A stretch of 64,000 nucleotides of DNA from Polaribacter butkevichii (GTDB lineage Bacteria > Bacteroidota > Bacteroidia > Flavobacteriales > Flavobacteriaceae). The translations under genes were made by a program, and so were the position numbers. The notes under the pieces are model-generated. The model was not told the DNA's origin. It saw only the letters and a program-made list of their open reading frames with translations, and did not search any database. The stretch covers positions 186,001-250,000 of the forward strand of contig NZ_CP150661.1 in NCBI RefSeq assembly GCF_038024105.1, written 5' to 3'. Shown in pieces: positions 46,501-55,751 of this stretch; within the stretch, counting starts at the first letter, position 1, and each line of letters starts with the position of its first letter.

Positions 46501-46742
46501 GGATGGAACCTCAAAAAATAAGCAAAGTTGTTATAAATGAGTTAGAAAATAATATAACAAGTTTTAAAATTGAATATTGGGATGGCACCAATTGGATAGA
46601 TGTAGTTAAAGGTAGTATGTGCGGAAGCAATAAAGAAGTAGTATTTGATGCTGTTACAACTACAAAATGCAGATTATTTATTACTACGGCAACAAAACCT
46701 GCATCAATAGCCGAATTTCAGGTACACGGTTTAAATAAATAA
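43545..46742 (+). CDS. GH78 alpha-L-rhamnosidase, paralogue 1, soluble
   Basis: The 1065-residue protein has a Sec signal peptide without a lipobox (to about SFAT). An Fn3-like N-terminal domain follows (about 45-150; CEYRTDPLGIDNVKPRLSW, CFWKVRVWDASGK), then the GH78 beta-sandwich domain (about 155-440), the catalytic barrel with LDGIMMDCPHRERRGWGE (general acid Glu, near 500), ETTWPELW as the base region, the C-terminal beta-domain, and a discoidin/F5-8C-like module (about 930-1065). It hydrolyses terminal alpha-L-rhamnose. It begins the long operon downstream of the araC promoter region. It lacks the 20-40-residue insertion before AQMVEPQVK seen in the two other paralogues. Confidence 0.93.
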   Translation: MLFINIKHISNYRFTIKYYKLLVVGVLTLFFTSYNSFATVNTTDLKCEYRTDPLGIDNVKPRLSWKNIDKNKTRGQKQSAYQILVASSLNNLNSNKGDYWDSGKIESDVSVNTIYQGQQLQSGQQCFWKVRVWDASGKVSAWSDNAKFTIGLLNAKDWKGEWIQKEDQSKLDHNWYRKNFILEDAPTSAMVYVASLGYHELYVNGKKITDNILNPASSYLKKRVPYIAYDISDQLLKGDNVIAVWHAAGWTRWTRIHEHKNVPYAFKLQANIKTKSKSIDLLSDTTWKCAKSYSEYIGQWEIQDFGGELIDARRIVKGWNEASFDDALWGNAVISKGKMPHTISAQMVEPQVKYKEHKPIKISKNDDGTYRVDMGTNYSGLFEINLKNGAVGDTVTIEISDIKEVRCNKSQRSKYVFDKSGSGTFTNRFNYAGGRWFTLSGLNYKPNINDIKGYTITSNRKRISAFESSNKLINEIYEMNIRTLLANTLDGIMMDCPHRERRGWGEVTVAAMYGDALPNFESGAYMDQYMQYMRDAQFSDGRTRGIVNEADRPFLMWQANNPLTIWETYRTFGDIKILKDNYKSMEKWMTWLLNHSDFQNGGSLITGEEGKRAFPGLGDWATPHGNDFRSMNSPDAVHFNNSLYAYMLAIAKQVAEELGEKEDVAKYADRLKVQRKATHANTYDSNTGNYRTGRQVDQIFALFSGVTPASEKQKVYDNLVDKMLYGFPYYDVGSSGQSLYTRYFIEEGERMDLIYELLIDKRHPSYGYFIAQGETTWPELWSSTGASRIHTCYTGIGGYFIKGFGGIRIDPENYGFQKFLIKPALVGKLTYANTMHESMYGKIISNWTKTEGKATLHIEIPVNTSSKVYIPATSADEVLEGNILASKAEGIKYVGVEKNDAVGQYIIYEVQSGVYNFTSNKLPQVNYAKPQYKGSNLSLIARASASSMYFTDAQNPGFESFRANDNDDKSWWSAKNKNEEWLEMEWMEPQKISKVVINELENNITSFKIEYWDGTNWIDVVKGSMCGSNKEVVFDAVTTTKCRLFITTATKPASIAEFQVHGLNK

Positions 46743-46792
46743 TGAGTTGCTTAAATTGAATAAAAATATAAGATTATTTAAAAATATTACAA

Positions 46793-49700
46793 ATGAAAAA
46801 TAAATTATTAAGTCCATTTAATTCCGTTTTTAAAGTTGTTATTGTTACCGTTTTTATGTTAACAATAATCAGTTGTAATTCAAAAACTAAAAGCGAGGTT
46901 ACGCCAATAGATCTTAAATGCGAATACCGTGTAGATCCGTTAGGAATAGATAATGTACAACCAAGATTAAGTTGGAAAATTATAGATAAAAATAAAACCC
47001 GTGGTCAAAAGCAAACAGGGTTTCAAATAATAGTAGCCAATAGTATAGAAAACCTAAACGCAAATAAAGGTGATGTATGGGATTCTGGTCAGGTTTCAGA
47101 TGCGCAATCTGTTAATAATATATACAAAGGTAAAGCATTAACTTCCGGACAAATTTGTTATTGGAAAGTTCGTGTTTGGGATGCATCTGGTAGCGTTTCT
47201 AATTGGAGTGAGCCAGCCAAATTTGCAATGGGATTGTTAAACGAAAAAGATTGGACAGGCGATTGGATTTACAAAAACGACCAAACAAAAAAAGATCATA
47301 ACTGGTACAGAAAAAACGTAACACTTACTGATGTTCCAGAATCTGGACTTATACACGTGGCTTCTTTTGGATACCACGAAGTTTATGTTAATGGCGAAAA
47401 AGTAAGTAATGCTGTTATGAATCCGGTGTATTCGGTGATGAAAAAACGTTTACCGTATTTAACTTATGATATAAAAAATCACCTTAAAAAAGGAGATAAC
47501 GTTATTGGTATTTGGCACGCTGCAGGTTGGGCTAGATGGGGAAGAATGGTTGAGTATCACGATGCGCCGTTTGTATTTAAAGCGCAAGCTAATATTTCTG
47601 TTGCAGGTAATAATTTGGTTTTAGCAACAGATACAACCTGGAAATGTAAAAAAAGTTACAGCGCGTATTACGGGCCTTGGGATATTTTAAATTTTGGAGG
47701 AGAAGTCATTGATGAGCGTTTACGTGAAGATGATTGGAACAAAGCAGATTATGACGATAGCAATTGGGCAAATGCCGTTGTTTTCAATCAGTCTGATGCA
47801 AAAGAAATTGGTAAAGCCGATATTTATTTGGGCTTAAAAGGAGCTAAAGTTGTAGAAAGCACCGATAATAATCCGCCAACAAGTAAAATAACCGCGACTC
47901 TAAGTGCGCAAATGGTAGAACCTCAAGTTAAGTTTAAAGAGGTAAAACCAATTGGTGTTCAAAAAAATAGCGATGGTACTTACGTGGTAGATATGGGAGA
48001 AAACTACACAGGTTTCTTCGAGATGAATTTATTTAACGGTTCAGAAGGCGATACAGTTACCTTCGAAATTAGCGACCAATTAGGGCAAACTTCTTCTTGG
48101 CAACAAAGAAGTATGTATATTTTTGATAAATCTGGTAAAGGTCATTTTACCAATCGTTTTAATTTAGCAGGTGGTCGTTGGGTTACTATTCAGGGGATAA
48201 ATTACAAACCAGAATTAAAAGATATTAAGGGGTACGTAATTACAAATGATCGTAAACAGATTAGCAAATTTGAAAGCTCTAGCGAACTTTTAAATAAAAT
48301 TTACAAAATTAATTTAGACACTTATATCGCAAATACTATTGATGGTATTTTGGTAGATTGTCCGCATCGTGAAAGACGTGGTTGGGGAGAAGTTACCGTA
48401 GCAGCTATGTACGGTGATGCTTTACCTAATTTTGAAAGCGGTGCTTATATGGAGCAATACGCACAGTTTATGCAAGATGCCCAAGCAGATAATGGTAAAA
48501 TGAGAGCCGTAATTAATGGTGATGATTTTAACTTTTTAATGTGGATGGCAAACAGCCCAATTACCATTTGGGAAACGTATAGAATGTTGGGCGATAAAAA
48601 ATTACTTAACAACCATTATCCAGCATTAAAAAAATGGATGAATTGGCTATACGAACATTCAAATTACAACACAGGCGGAGCGTTAAAAATAGGGAAGCAA
48701 GGTTCTATGGCTTTTCCTGGTTTAGGAGATTGGTGTACACCAAGAGGTAATTTCTGGACTTCAAGTAATTCGCCAGAATCAGCTCATTTTAACAATTGTG
48801 TGTACGCTTTTATGTTAGATGCAGCAAAAAATATTGCCGAAGCATTAGATAAAGATGAAGATGAAAAAGTTTTTGCAAGCCGTTTAGAGGTGCAACGTAA
48901 GGCTACTCATAAAGAACTTTACAATCCTGAAACAGGCAAATATGGCGAAGGTCATCAAGTAAATCAGGCTTTTGCATTAATTGCAGGTATTACGCCAGAA
49001 TCAGAAAAACAAAAGGTATATGATAATTTGGTAGACCAAGTATTGTATAAATTTCCATATTATGATACAGGTAGTTCTGGTCAGGCACTTTACACGCGTT
49101 ATTTTACCGAGTACGGCGAACGTATGGATTTAATTTACGAACTACTTCAAGATAAACGTCACCCAAGTTATGGGTACTTTATTGAGCAAGGAAAAACGGT
49201 ATGGCCAGAGCGATGGTCTGCGGTAGGTGGCAGTCAAATACACACGTGTTACACAGGTATTGGTGGTTATTTTATCAAAGGTTTTGGAGGTATAAGACCC
49301 GATTCTGAAACATTTGGAATGAAACGTTTTATTGTAAAACCTGCTCCGGTAGGCGATTTAACGTACGCTAACACAGCTTACACATCAATGTATGGCGATA
49401 TTGCTGTAAATTGGAAAAAAACGGATAATTCAGCAGTTTTTCAAGTTGAAGTTCCTGTAAATACATCAGCTAAAATATACATTCCGGCTACTTCAAGTCA
49501 AGATGTTTTAGAAGGTAATGTTATTGCAGAAGATGTTGATGGAATTAATTATATAGGCACAGAAAAAAGTGATGCCGTTGGAAATTATGTTATTTATGAA
49601 GTTAGTTCTGGTGTGTACAATTTTAACGTGACGCAACTTCCAAAAACAACCTATCCAGAGCCCTTAAATCAACAAGAAAATTTAGCTTTAATAGCACGAA

Positions 49701-50065
49701 TGAATGCGTCTTCAATGACTATTAAATCTGATAAATTACCAGTTTTTGAAGCTTTTAGAGCGAATGATGAAAATACTGAAACGCATTGGAAAGCAAGTGG
49801 TTTAGAAAAGGAATGGTTAGAGATAGAATGGGTGAAGCCTGTAACTTTCAATACTATTGTACTTAAAGAAATAGACAAGCATATCACCAATTATAAAATT
49901 CAATATTTAAAAGAAAACCAATGGGTAGATCTTGCTAACGGAACTTCTATTGGAGATCTTAAAACATTCAATTTTGAAACGGTTACATCTAAAAAATGTA
50001 GATTATTTATCACTAGCGCTAAAAATAAACCTAGCGTTTCAGAATTTGAAGTGTATCAAAAATAA
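46793..50065 (+). CDS. GH78 alpha-L-rhamnosidase, paralogue 2, lipoprotein
   Basis: The 1090-residue protein has the same domain order as paralogue 1 but begins with a lipobox (TIISC), so it is membrane-anchored. Key blocks are CEYRVDPLGIDNVQPRLSW, VDCPHRERRGWGEVTVAAMYGDALPNFESGAY, GKTVWPERWSAVGGSQIHTCYTGIGGYFIKGFGGIRPD and the discoidin-like C-terminus (NLALIARMNASSM ... FEVYQK). It carries an extra segment with ADIYLGLKGAKVVESTDN before the AQMVEPQVK block. The gene follows paralogue 1 by 50 bp and arose by tandem duplication. Confidence 0.93.
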   Translation: MKNKLLSPFNSVFKVVIVTVFMLTIISCNSKTKSEVTPIDLKCEYRVDPLGIDNVQPRLSWKIIDKNKTRGQKQTGFQIIVANSIENLNANKGDVWDSGQVSDAQSVNNIYKGKALTSGQICYWKVRVWDASGSVSNWSEPAKFAMGLLNEKDWTGDWIYKNDQTKKDHNWYRKNVTLTDVPESGLIHVASFGYHEVYVNGEKVSNAVMNPVYSVMKKRLPYLTYDIKNHLKKGDNVIGIWHAAGWARWGRMVEYHDAPFVFKAQANISVAGNNLVLATDTTWKCKKSYSAYYGPWDILNFGGEVIDERLREDDWNKADYDDSNWANAVVFNQSDAKEIGKADIYLGLKGAKVVESTDNNPPTSKITATLSAQMVEPQVKFKEVKPIGVQKNSDGTYVVDMGENYTGFFEMNLFNGSEGDTVTFEISDQLGQTSSWQQRSMYIFDKSGKGHFTNRFNLAGGRWVTIQGINYKPELKDIKGYVITNDRKQISKFESSSELLNKIYKINLDTYIANTIDGILVDCPHRERRGWGEVTVAAMYGDALPNFESGAYMEQYAQFMQDAQADNGKMRAVINGDDFNFLMWMANSPITIWETYRMLGDKKLLNNHYPALKKWMNWLYEHSNYNTGGALKIGKQGSMAFPGLGDWCTPRGNFWTSSNSPESAHFNNCVYAFMLDAAKNIAEALDKDEDEKVFASRLEVQRKATHKELYNPETGKYGEGHQVNQAFALIAGITPESEKQKVYDNLVDQVLYKFPYYDTGSSGQALYTRYFTEYGERMDLIYELLQDKRHPSYGYFIEQGKTVWPERWSAVGGSQIHTCYTGIGGYFIKGFGGIRPDSETFGMKRFIVKPAPVGDLTYANTAYTSMYGDIAVNWKKTDNSAVFQVEVPVNTSAKIYIPATSSQDVLEGNVIAEDVDGINYIGTEKSDAVGNYVIYEVSSGVYNFNVTQLPKTTYPEPLNQQENLALIARMNASSMTIKSDKLPVFEAFRANDENTETHWKASGLEKEWLEIEWVKPVTFNTIVLKEIDKHITNYKIQYLKENQWVDLANGTSIGDLKTFNFETVTSKKCRLFITSAKNKPSVSEFEVYQK

Positions 50066-50126
50066 ATGGAGTTTGTTCATCAGGTTTACTTTTTTATGAA
50101 TGCTAAAAGACTATAAATATAGAAAT

Positions 50127-52466
50127 ATGAAAATACCATCGAAAAGTTACAATATCATTATTTTAGGGTTTTTACTATTCTTTAGTTCTTTAGTTTTTGC
50201 ACTAGATGTAAAAGATTTAAAGTGCAATTCTAAAATAAATCCAACAGGTATTGTTAATGCAATGCCTCAATTTAGTTGGACATTTGTTGGAGATGAAAAA
50301 AGCTCAAAACAAGGTGGCTATCGTATTTGTATGGCAACTTCTATAGAAAAACTTAAATACCCAGATGTTTGGGATACTGGACCAACAAGCACATCAGAAA
50401 CAGGGCCTTTTAAATATTCAGGAGCGCCTTTAAAATCAGGACAACGTATTTACTGGAAAGTAATTGTTTGGGGCAACAATCGTGGAGCAAAGCATAGCGA
50501 ACCTGCGTGGTTTGAGATGGGAGATATTGTAAACCCAGAAACTCCTTTTCAGCCTTATGTGTTTCCAAAAACAAAAGGTGTTGTTCAAATAAAGTTAAAC
50601 GGAAATGATAAAGGACGAACTTTTGAAGGTATTGGAGGTGTAAGTGCAGGAGCTTCAACCGATTTGTTGTACGACTATGAAGACCCAATAAAAAGTCAAA
50701 TTTTAGATGTATTATTTAAACCTAAATTTGGTGCTGGTTTTCAGCATTTAAAAGTAGAAATGGGAGGTGGAGAAAACTCAACTTGCGGATCAGAACCATC
50801 GCATGCCATTACACGAGAAGAGTTAAAAAACCCAGTATCAAGAGGGTATGAATTTTGGTTGATGAAAGAAGCCAAAAATAGAAACCCAAATGTTATTTTA
50901 GAATACCTGCCTTGGAGTTTTCCTGCATATTTAAAACCAAATATTTTTACTGAGGAATCTGCCGAGTATTTTGTTTCATTTTTAGATGTAGCTAAAAATC
51001 AATGGGACATGAACATTGATTGGGTTGCTGCTGCAGAAAATGAAAATGGCACTAATCGCGATTGGCTTGTAAATCAAGTACGCCCTTTATTAGATGCTAG
51101 AGGTTACAAAAATGTAAAAATTCAAGGACCGGATGACAATAGTGGCGATTGGAAAATATTTAACGAATTTGAAAAAGATAAAGTCTTTGACAATGTGGTA
51201 GAAGCGGTCGGTTACCATTATGTAACTGGTAGAGAATTTAACGAAAATATGGTGGATGGTAGAGGTCGTCCAACAACCGAAAAAGCTAAAAATAGTGGCA
51301 AACCGTTATGGGCTAGTGAAGATTGGAGCTGGACAGGTAAAGATTGGGGTGGTGCAGGAGCATTAAATTTAGCACGTATGTATAACAAATTTTACATACG
51401 AGACCGAATTACCAAAACACTAATTTGGGCACCTATAGGGTCTATTTATAAATCAGTAACTTGGGATAAAGCAGGTGCTATGAAAGCGAATAGTCCTTGG
51501 AGTGGGTATTATGAAGTATGGCCAACTATATGGGCTACAGCACATACTACGCAATTTACAGAGCCTGAAAATTGGCACTATTTAAATAGTGCTTGTGGTC
51601 TTTTTGATGGAGGAACTTATAAAGGTAGTAGTGTTGCCTTAAAGGAAAAAAATGGGCCAAATTGGAGTATGATTATTTGTACAGAAAATCAAGAAGATAT
51701 AGAAGTAATAATAGAAGAAGGTCTTTCGTTAGGTATTGTTAGTGTTTGGAAATCAGATGAAAATGAGCAGTTTATAAAGCAAGAATCTGTAGTGCCAAAA
51801 AACGGTGTGCTTAGGCTTTCATTAGATCCAAAATCTATTTATTCATTAACCACTACCACAGGGCAACAAAAAGGAACTTATGAAATTCCAGAAGAAGCAG
51901 CATTTCCTTTTCCTTATAAAGAAAATTATGAAGGTAGAAAAGCAGGAGATCTTCCTAAATACCATTCAGACCAAACAGGAAGTTTTGAAATCGCTTTAAA
52001 AGAAGATGGATCTCAATGTTTAAAACAAATTATACCCGAACAGGGATACGATTGGATGCGTGTGTATAGACGTTCTAATATAAAACCAAATACATTGGTG
52101 GGCGATGTAAACTGGGAAAATTACACCTGTAAGGTTGATGTGTTTATAGAAGGTGGCAATGTAGAATTAGGAGGACGTGTTAAAGGAAGTTACCTAAAGG
52201 GATACCGTTTTCAAGTAACAAAAAATGGGAATTGGAAATTGATGTTTGATAAGGAGGTACTTAAAAAAGGTGTTATTTCTGATTTTGATGGAGCGCAATG
52301 GCATTCCCTTAAAATAACATTTCAAAATAAAGAAATAGAAGCTTTTGTAGATGAAGTTTCGGTGGTAAACGTATCACATCAAAAGACCAAGGGCTATGTT
52401 ATGCTTGTGAGTTCTTACGATGAAAACCTATTTGATAATTTAGAAATTACCACAAATAATAAATAA
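50127..52466 (+). CDS. GH59-family galactosidase-like enzyme fused to a GH78-type N-terminal domain
   Basis: The ATG at 50127 gives a clean signal peptide (to about VFAL), better than the ATG at 50100; the protein is 779 residues. Residues about 28-135 are an Fn3-like domain like that of the flanking GH78 enzymes (LKCNSKINPTGIVNAMPQFSW, IYWKVIVWG). The rest aligns well with galactocerebrosidase (GH59): FEGIGGVSAGASTDLLYDYEDPIKSQILDVLFKPKFGAG, RGYEFWLMKEAKNRNPN, LPWSFPAYL, SGYYEVWPTIWATAHTTQFTEP. The acid/base Glu306 (AAENEN) and nucleophile Glu398 (LWASEDWS) are kept, and the C-terminal lectin-like domain is present. A galactoside or similar pyranoside as substrate is inferred; lipid is unlikely. 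It lies inside the rhamnosidase operon. Confidence 0.85.
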   Translation: MKIPSKSYNIIILGFLLFFSSLVFALDVKDLKCNSKINPTGIVNAMPQFSWTFVGDEKSSKQGGYRICMATSIEKLKYPDVWDTGPTSTSETGPFKYSGAPLKSGQRIYWKVIVWGNNRGAKHSEPAWFEMGDIVNPETPFQPYVFPKTKGVVQIKLNGNDKGRTFEGIGGVSAGASTDLLYDYEDPIKSQILDVLFKPKFGAGFQHLKVEMGGGENSTCGSEPSHAITREELKNPVSRGYEFWLMKEAKNRNPNVILEYLPWSFPAYLKPNIFTEESAEYFVSFLDVAKNQWDMNIDWVAAAENENGTNRDWLVNQVRPLLDARGYKNVKIQGPDDNSGDWKIFNEFEKDKVFDNVVEAVGYHYVTGREFNENMVDGRGRPTTEKAKNSGKPLWASEDWSWTGKDWGGAGALNLARMYNKFYIRDRITKTLIWAPIGSIYKSVTWDKAGAMKANSPWSGYYEVWPTIWATAHTTQFTEPENWHYLNSACGLFDGGTYKGSSVALKEKNGPNWSMIICTENQEDIEVIIEEGLSLGIVSVWKSDENEQFIKQESVVPKNGVLRLSLDPKSIYSLTTTTGQQKGTYEIPEEAAFPFPYKENYEGRKAGDLPKYHSDQTGSFEIALKEDGSQCLKQIIPEQGYDWMRVYRRSNIKPNTLVGDVNWENYTCKVDVFIEGGNVELGGRVKGSYLKGYRFQVTKNGNWKLMFDKEVLKKGVISDFDGAQWHSLKITFQNKEIEAFVDEVSVVNVSHQKTKGYVMLVSSYDENLFDNLEITTNNK

Positions 52467-52497
52467 TAATTCTAACGATATTTAAATAATAACAAGA

Positions 52498-55400
52498 ATG
52501 AGAAATAGATTGTTAATTTCTATAAGTTTAATATGTACGCTGTTTATTTTGAGTTGTAAATCTGATAATTCAGAAATACTTGAAGTGAATGATTTGCGTT
52601 GCGAATACCGCATAAATCCTTTAGGTATAGATAATACTGCGCCAAGATTAAGTTGGAAGTTAGTTGATCAATATCAAAAAAGAGGACAAAAACAAACAGC
52701 ATTTCAAATACTTGTTGCGAGTAGTTTAGATAATTTGAACAATAATATTGGCGATTTATGGGATTCTGGTAAAACGGAAACCAATGCGTCTGTAAATAAT
52801 GTTTACGCGGGTAAAAAATTAGCATCTAACCAAGCCTGTTTTTGGAAAGTAAAAGTTTGGGATGCTGCAAACAAGGAATCTAATTGGAGTGATTCTGGTA
52901 AATTTTCAATGGGACTTTTAAAATCAGAAGATTGGAAAGGGGATTGGATTTACAAAGCAGATCAAAAAAAGACCGATCATAACTGGTATAGAAAAACGTT
53001 TACACTTTCAGAAAATGCTACTTCGGCTTTTGTACACGTAGGATCTTTTGGTTATCATGAATTGTATGTAAATGGAGAAAAAATAACAGAAAATGTAATG
53101 AATCCTGTGGCATCTTATATGAAAAAAAGGATTCCTTATTTAACGTATGATATTGCTGATAAATTAAAAAAAGGAAACAATGTTATTGCGGTATGGCACG
53201 CTGCTGGTTGGGCACGTTGGACACGTATTCGAGAATATAGAATGGTTCCGTTTGTATTTAAAGCACAAGCCGAAATTGTTGCAGGAGGAGAAAATATTAC
53301 TTTAAAAACAGATGAAACTTGGAAAACTAAAAAAAGTAATTCTGAATATTATGGAGATTGGGATATTCTGCGTTTTGGAGGTGAAACGATTGATGATAGC
53401 AAAAGAGAAGACGATTGGAATACTGCACAATATAATGACAGCAATTGGATGAATGCAAGTGTGTACGATTATGAAGTTTTAAATGCTAAAATACCTGAAG
53501 GTAACAATATAAGTTTTGCCTTAAACAGTAATAAAAACAGAGAAGTTCGTGCGTTGTATAGCCCAATAAAAGCTGAGTTAAGCGCTCAAATGGTAGAGCC
53601 TCAAGTAAAATTTAAGACCATAAAAGCTATTGGGGTTGCTAAAAATGATGATGGAACCTATCGTATTGATTTAGGAGAAAACTATACAGGTTTTTTTGAA
53701 ATGGATTTGTATAATGGAAAGGAAGGTGATTCTATTTTGTTTGAAATTAGTGATCAGACCGAAAGAATTATGAATTGGAGTCAAAAAAGTAAATATATTT
53801 TTGGGAAATCAGGAAAAGGAAAGTTTTCCAACCGGTTTAATGTTGCAGGAGGACGTTGGGTTACCGTTTATGGGTTAAAATATGAACCTAAAATAGCAGA
53901 TGCAAGAGGTTATGTTGTGACTAACAATCGTAAGCAAATCAGCAAATTTGAATCTTCAAGTGCGCAATTAAATCAAATTTATCAAGTTAATTTAAATACC
54001 TATTTAGCCAATACTATGGATGGTATTTTGGTCGATTGTCCACACCGTGAACGACGTGGTTGGGGAGAAGTTACTGTAGCTGCAATGTATGGTGATGCGT
54101 TGCCCAATTTTGAAAGTGGCGCGTATATGGATCAATATTTACAATATACTAGAGATGCACAATTTCCAGATGGTCAAACTAGAGCCGTATTAAATGAAGA
54201 AGATCGTCCGTTTTTAATGTGGAAAGCAAATAACCCACTAACAGTTTGGGAAACTTACAGAATGTTAGGCGATAAAAAAGTACTAGAAGATAATTACGTA
54301 TCGATGCAAAAATGGATGACTTGGTTGTATGAGCATTCTAATTACAAAACTGGTGGTGCTTTAATAATTGGTGAACAAGGAAAAAGAGAAATGCCAGGTT
54401 TGGGAGATTGGTGTACGCCACGTGGTAATTTCTGGACAAGTAGTAATTCTCCAGACGCAGCACATTTTAACAATTGTTTATATGCTTTTATGTTAGAAAA
54501 TGCGATGCATATTTCAGAGGCACTGAATAAAACTGAAGATGCGCTAGCTTATAAAAATAGATTGAAAGTGCAGCAAGAAGCTACCCATAAACTGTCTTAC
54601 AATCCAGAAACGGGTAAATATTTAAAGGGGTATCAAGTAGATCAAGCTTTTGCACTTTTATCGGGAGTAACACCAGCATCAGAAAAAGAAAAAGCAGAGG
54701 CGCAATTGGTTAATAATGTGTTGTATGATTTTCCATATTACGATACAGGTAGTTCTGGGCAAGCCCTTTATACACGCTATTTTACAGAGTCTGGTGAGCG
54801 TATGGATTTAATTTATGAGTTGTTAAGAGACAAACACCATCCTAGTTATGGCTATTTTATAGAACAAGGTAAAACGGTATGGCCAGAGCGTTGGTCTGCG
54901 GTAGGAAATAGTCAAATTCACACTTGTTACACAGGTATTGGTGGGTATTTTATTAAAGGTTTTGGTGGAATTAGACCAAATCCGGAAAGTTTAGGAATGC
55001 AAAATATGATTATAAAACCAGCTCCTGTTGGCGATTTAACCTATGCCAATACAACATATGAATCGATGTATGGTAATGTGGTTGTTAATTGGACAAAGAA
55101 AGCAAACACAGCTACGTTTCATATTGAAGTTCCTGTAAATACAACAGCAAAAGTGTTTTTGCCAGCAATAAGTAAAGAGGTTATAAAAGAAAGCGGTGTT
55201 TTAGCTGAGAATACTGAAAACATAACCTATGTAGGAACAGAAAAAAATAAAGCTGTTGGTAATTATGTGATTTATAATGTTACCTCAGGAGTTTACAATT
55301 TTAAAGTAGATGAATTGCCTGTAACTCAATTTCCAGAACCGTTACAAAACACAGAGAATTTGGCAAAATTAGGTAGAATGAATGCATCCTCTATGTTTAT

Positions 55401-55746
55401 TCAAACAGAAAAATTACCCGTTTTTGAAGCTTTTAGAGTGAATGATGAAGATGAAGAAACGCGTTGGTTGGCTACAGAAACCAAAAATCAATACCTAGAA
55501 CTAGAGTGGGTAAAGCCACAAACATTTAATAAAATTATTATTGATGAATATGAGAATAATATTACCTCATATAAATTACAATACTGGGAAAATGGCAAAT
55601 GGAAAGATCTTGTAAGTGATACCACTTGTGGTGCAAATAAAACGCATAAATTTGATGCTATTACTGCTACAAAATGTAGAATTTATATTATTGATGCTAA
55701 AAAAGCGCCGTCGATTTCAGAAATAAAAATATATCAATCTAATTAA
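52498..55746 (+). CDS. GH78 alpha-L-rhamnosidase, paralogue 3, lipoprotein
   Basis: The 1082-residue lipoprotein (lipobox FILSC) has the domain order of paralogue 2: CEYRINPLGIDNTAPRLSW, DCPHRERRGWGEVTVAAMYGDALPNFESGAY, GKTVWPERWSAVGNSQIHTCYTGIGGYFIKGFGGIRPN and a discoidin-like C-terminus. It has its own insertion (KIPEGNNISFALNSNKNRE) before the AQMVEPQVK block. The GH59 chimera separates it from paralogue 2, so that gene may have been inserted after, or assembled from, the duplications. The next gene starts 5 bp downstream. Confidence 0.93.
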   Translation: MRNRLLISISLICTLFILSCKSDNSEILEVNDLRCEYRINPLGIDNTAPRLSWKLVDQYQKRGQKQTAFQILVASSLDNLNNNIGDLWDSGKTETNASVNNVYAGKKLASNQACFWKVKVWDAANKESNWSDSGKFSMGLLKSEDWKGDWIYKADQKKTDHNWYRKTFTLSENATSAFVHVGSFGYHELYVNGEKITENVMNPVASYMKKRIPYLTYDIADKLKKGNNVIAVWHAAGWARWTRIREYRMVPFVFKAQAEIVAGGENITLKTDETWKTKKSNSEYYGDWDILRFGGETIDDSKREDDWNTAQYNDSNWMNASVYDYEVLNAKIPEGNNISFALNSNKNREVRALYSPIKAELSAQMVEPQVKFKTIKAIGVAKNDDGTYRIDLGENYTGFFEMDLYNGKEGDSILFEISDQTERIMNWSQKSKYIFGKSGKGKFSNRFNVAGGRWVTVYGLKYEPKIADARGYVVTNNRKQISKFESSSAQLNQIYQVNLNTYLANTMDGILVDCPHRERRGWGEVTVAAMYGDALPNFESGAYMDQYLQYTRDAQFPDGQTRAVLNEEDRPFLMWKANNPLTVWETYRMLGDKKVLEDNYVSMQKWMTWLYEHSNYKTGGALIIGEQGKREMPGLGDWCTPRGNFWTSSNSPDAAHFNNCLYAFMLENAMHISEALNKTEDALAYKNRLKVQQEATHKLSYNPETGKYLKGYQVDQAFALLSGVTPASEKEKAEAQLVNNVLYDFPYYDTGSSGQALYTRYFTESGERMDLIYELLRDKHHPSYGYFIEQGKTVWPERWSAVGNSQIHTCYTGIGGYFIKGFGGIRPNPESLGMQNMIIKPAPVGDLTYANTTYESMYGNVVVNWTKKANTATFHIEVPVNTTAKVFLPAISKEVIKESGVLAENTENITYVGTEKNKAVGNYVIYNVTSGVYNFKVDELPVTQFPEPLQNTENLAKLGRMNASSMFIQTEKLPVFEAFRVNDEDEETRWLATETKNQYLELEWVKPQTFNKIIIDEYENNITSYKLQYWENGKWKDLVSDTTCGANKTHKFDAITATKCRIYIIDAKKAPSISEIKIYQSN

Positions 55747-55751
55747 AGAAA

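Noticed and set aside
50100..50126. Upstream ATG for the GH59 chimera
   Set aside because: It adds nine charged residues before a typical signal peptide; the ATG at 50127 fits better.
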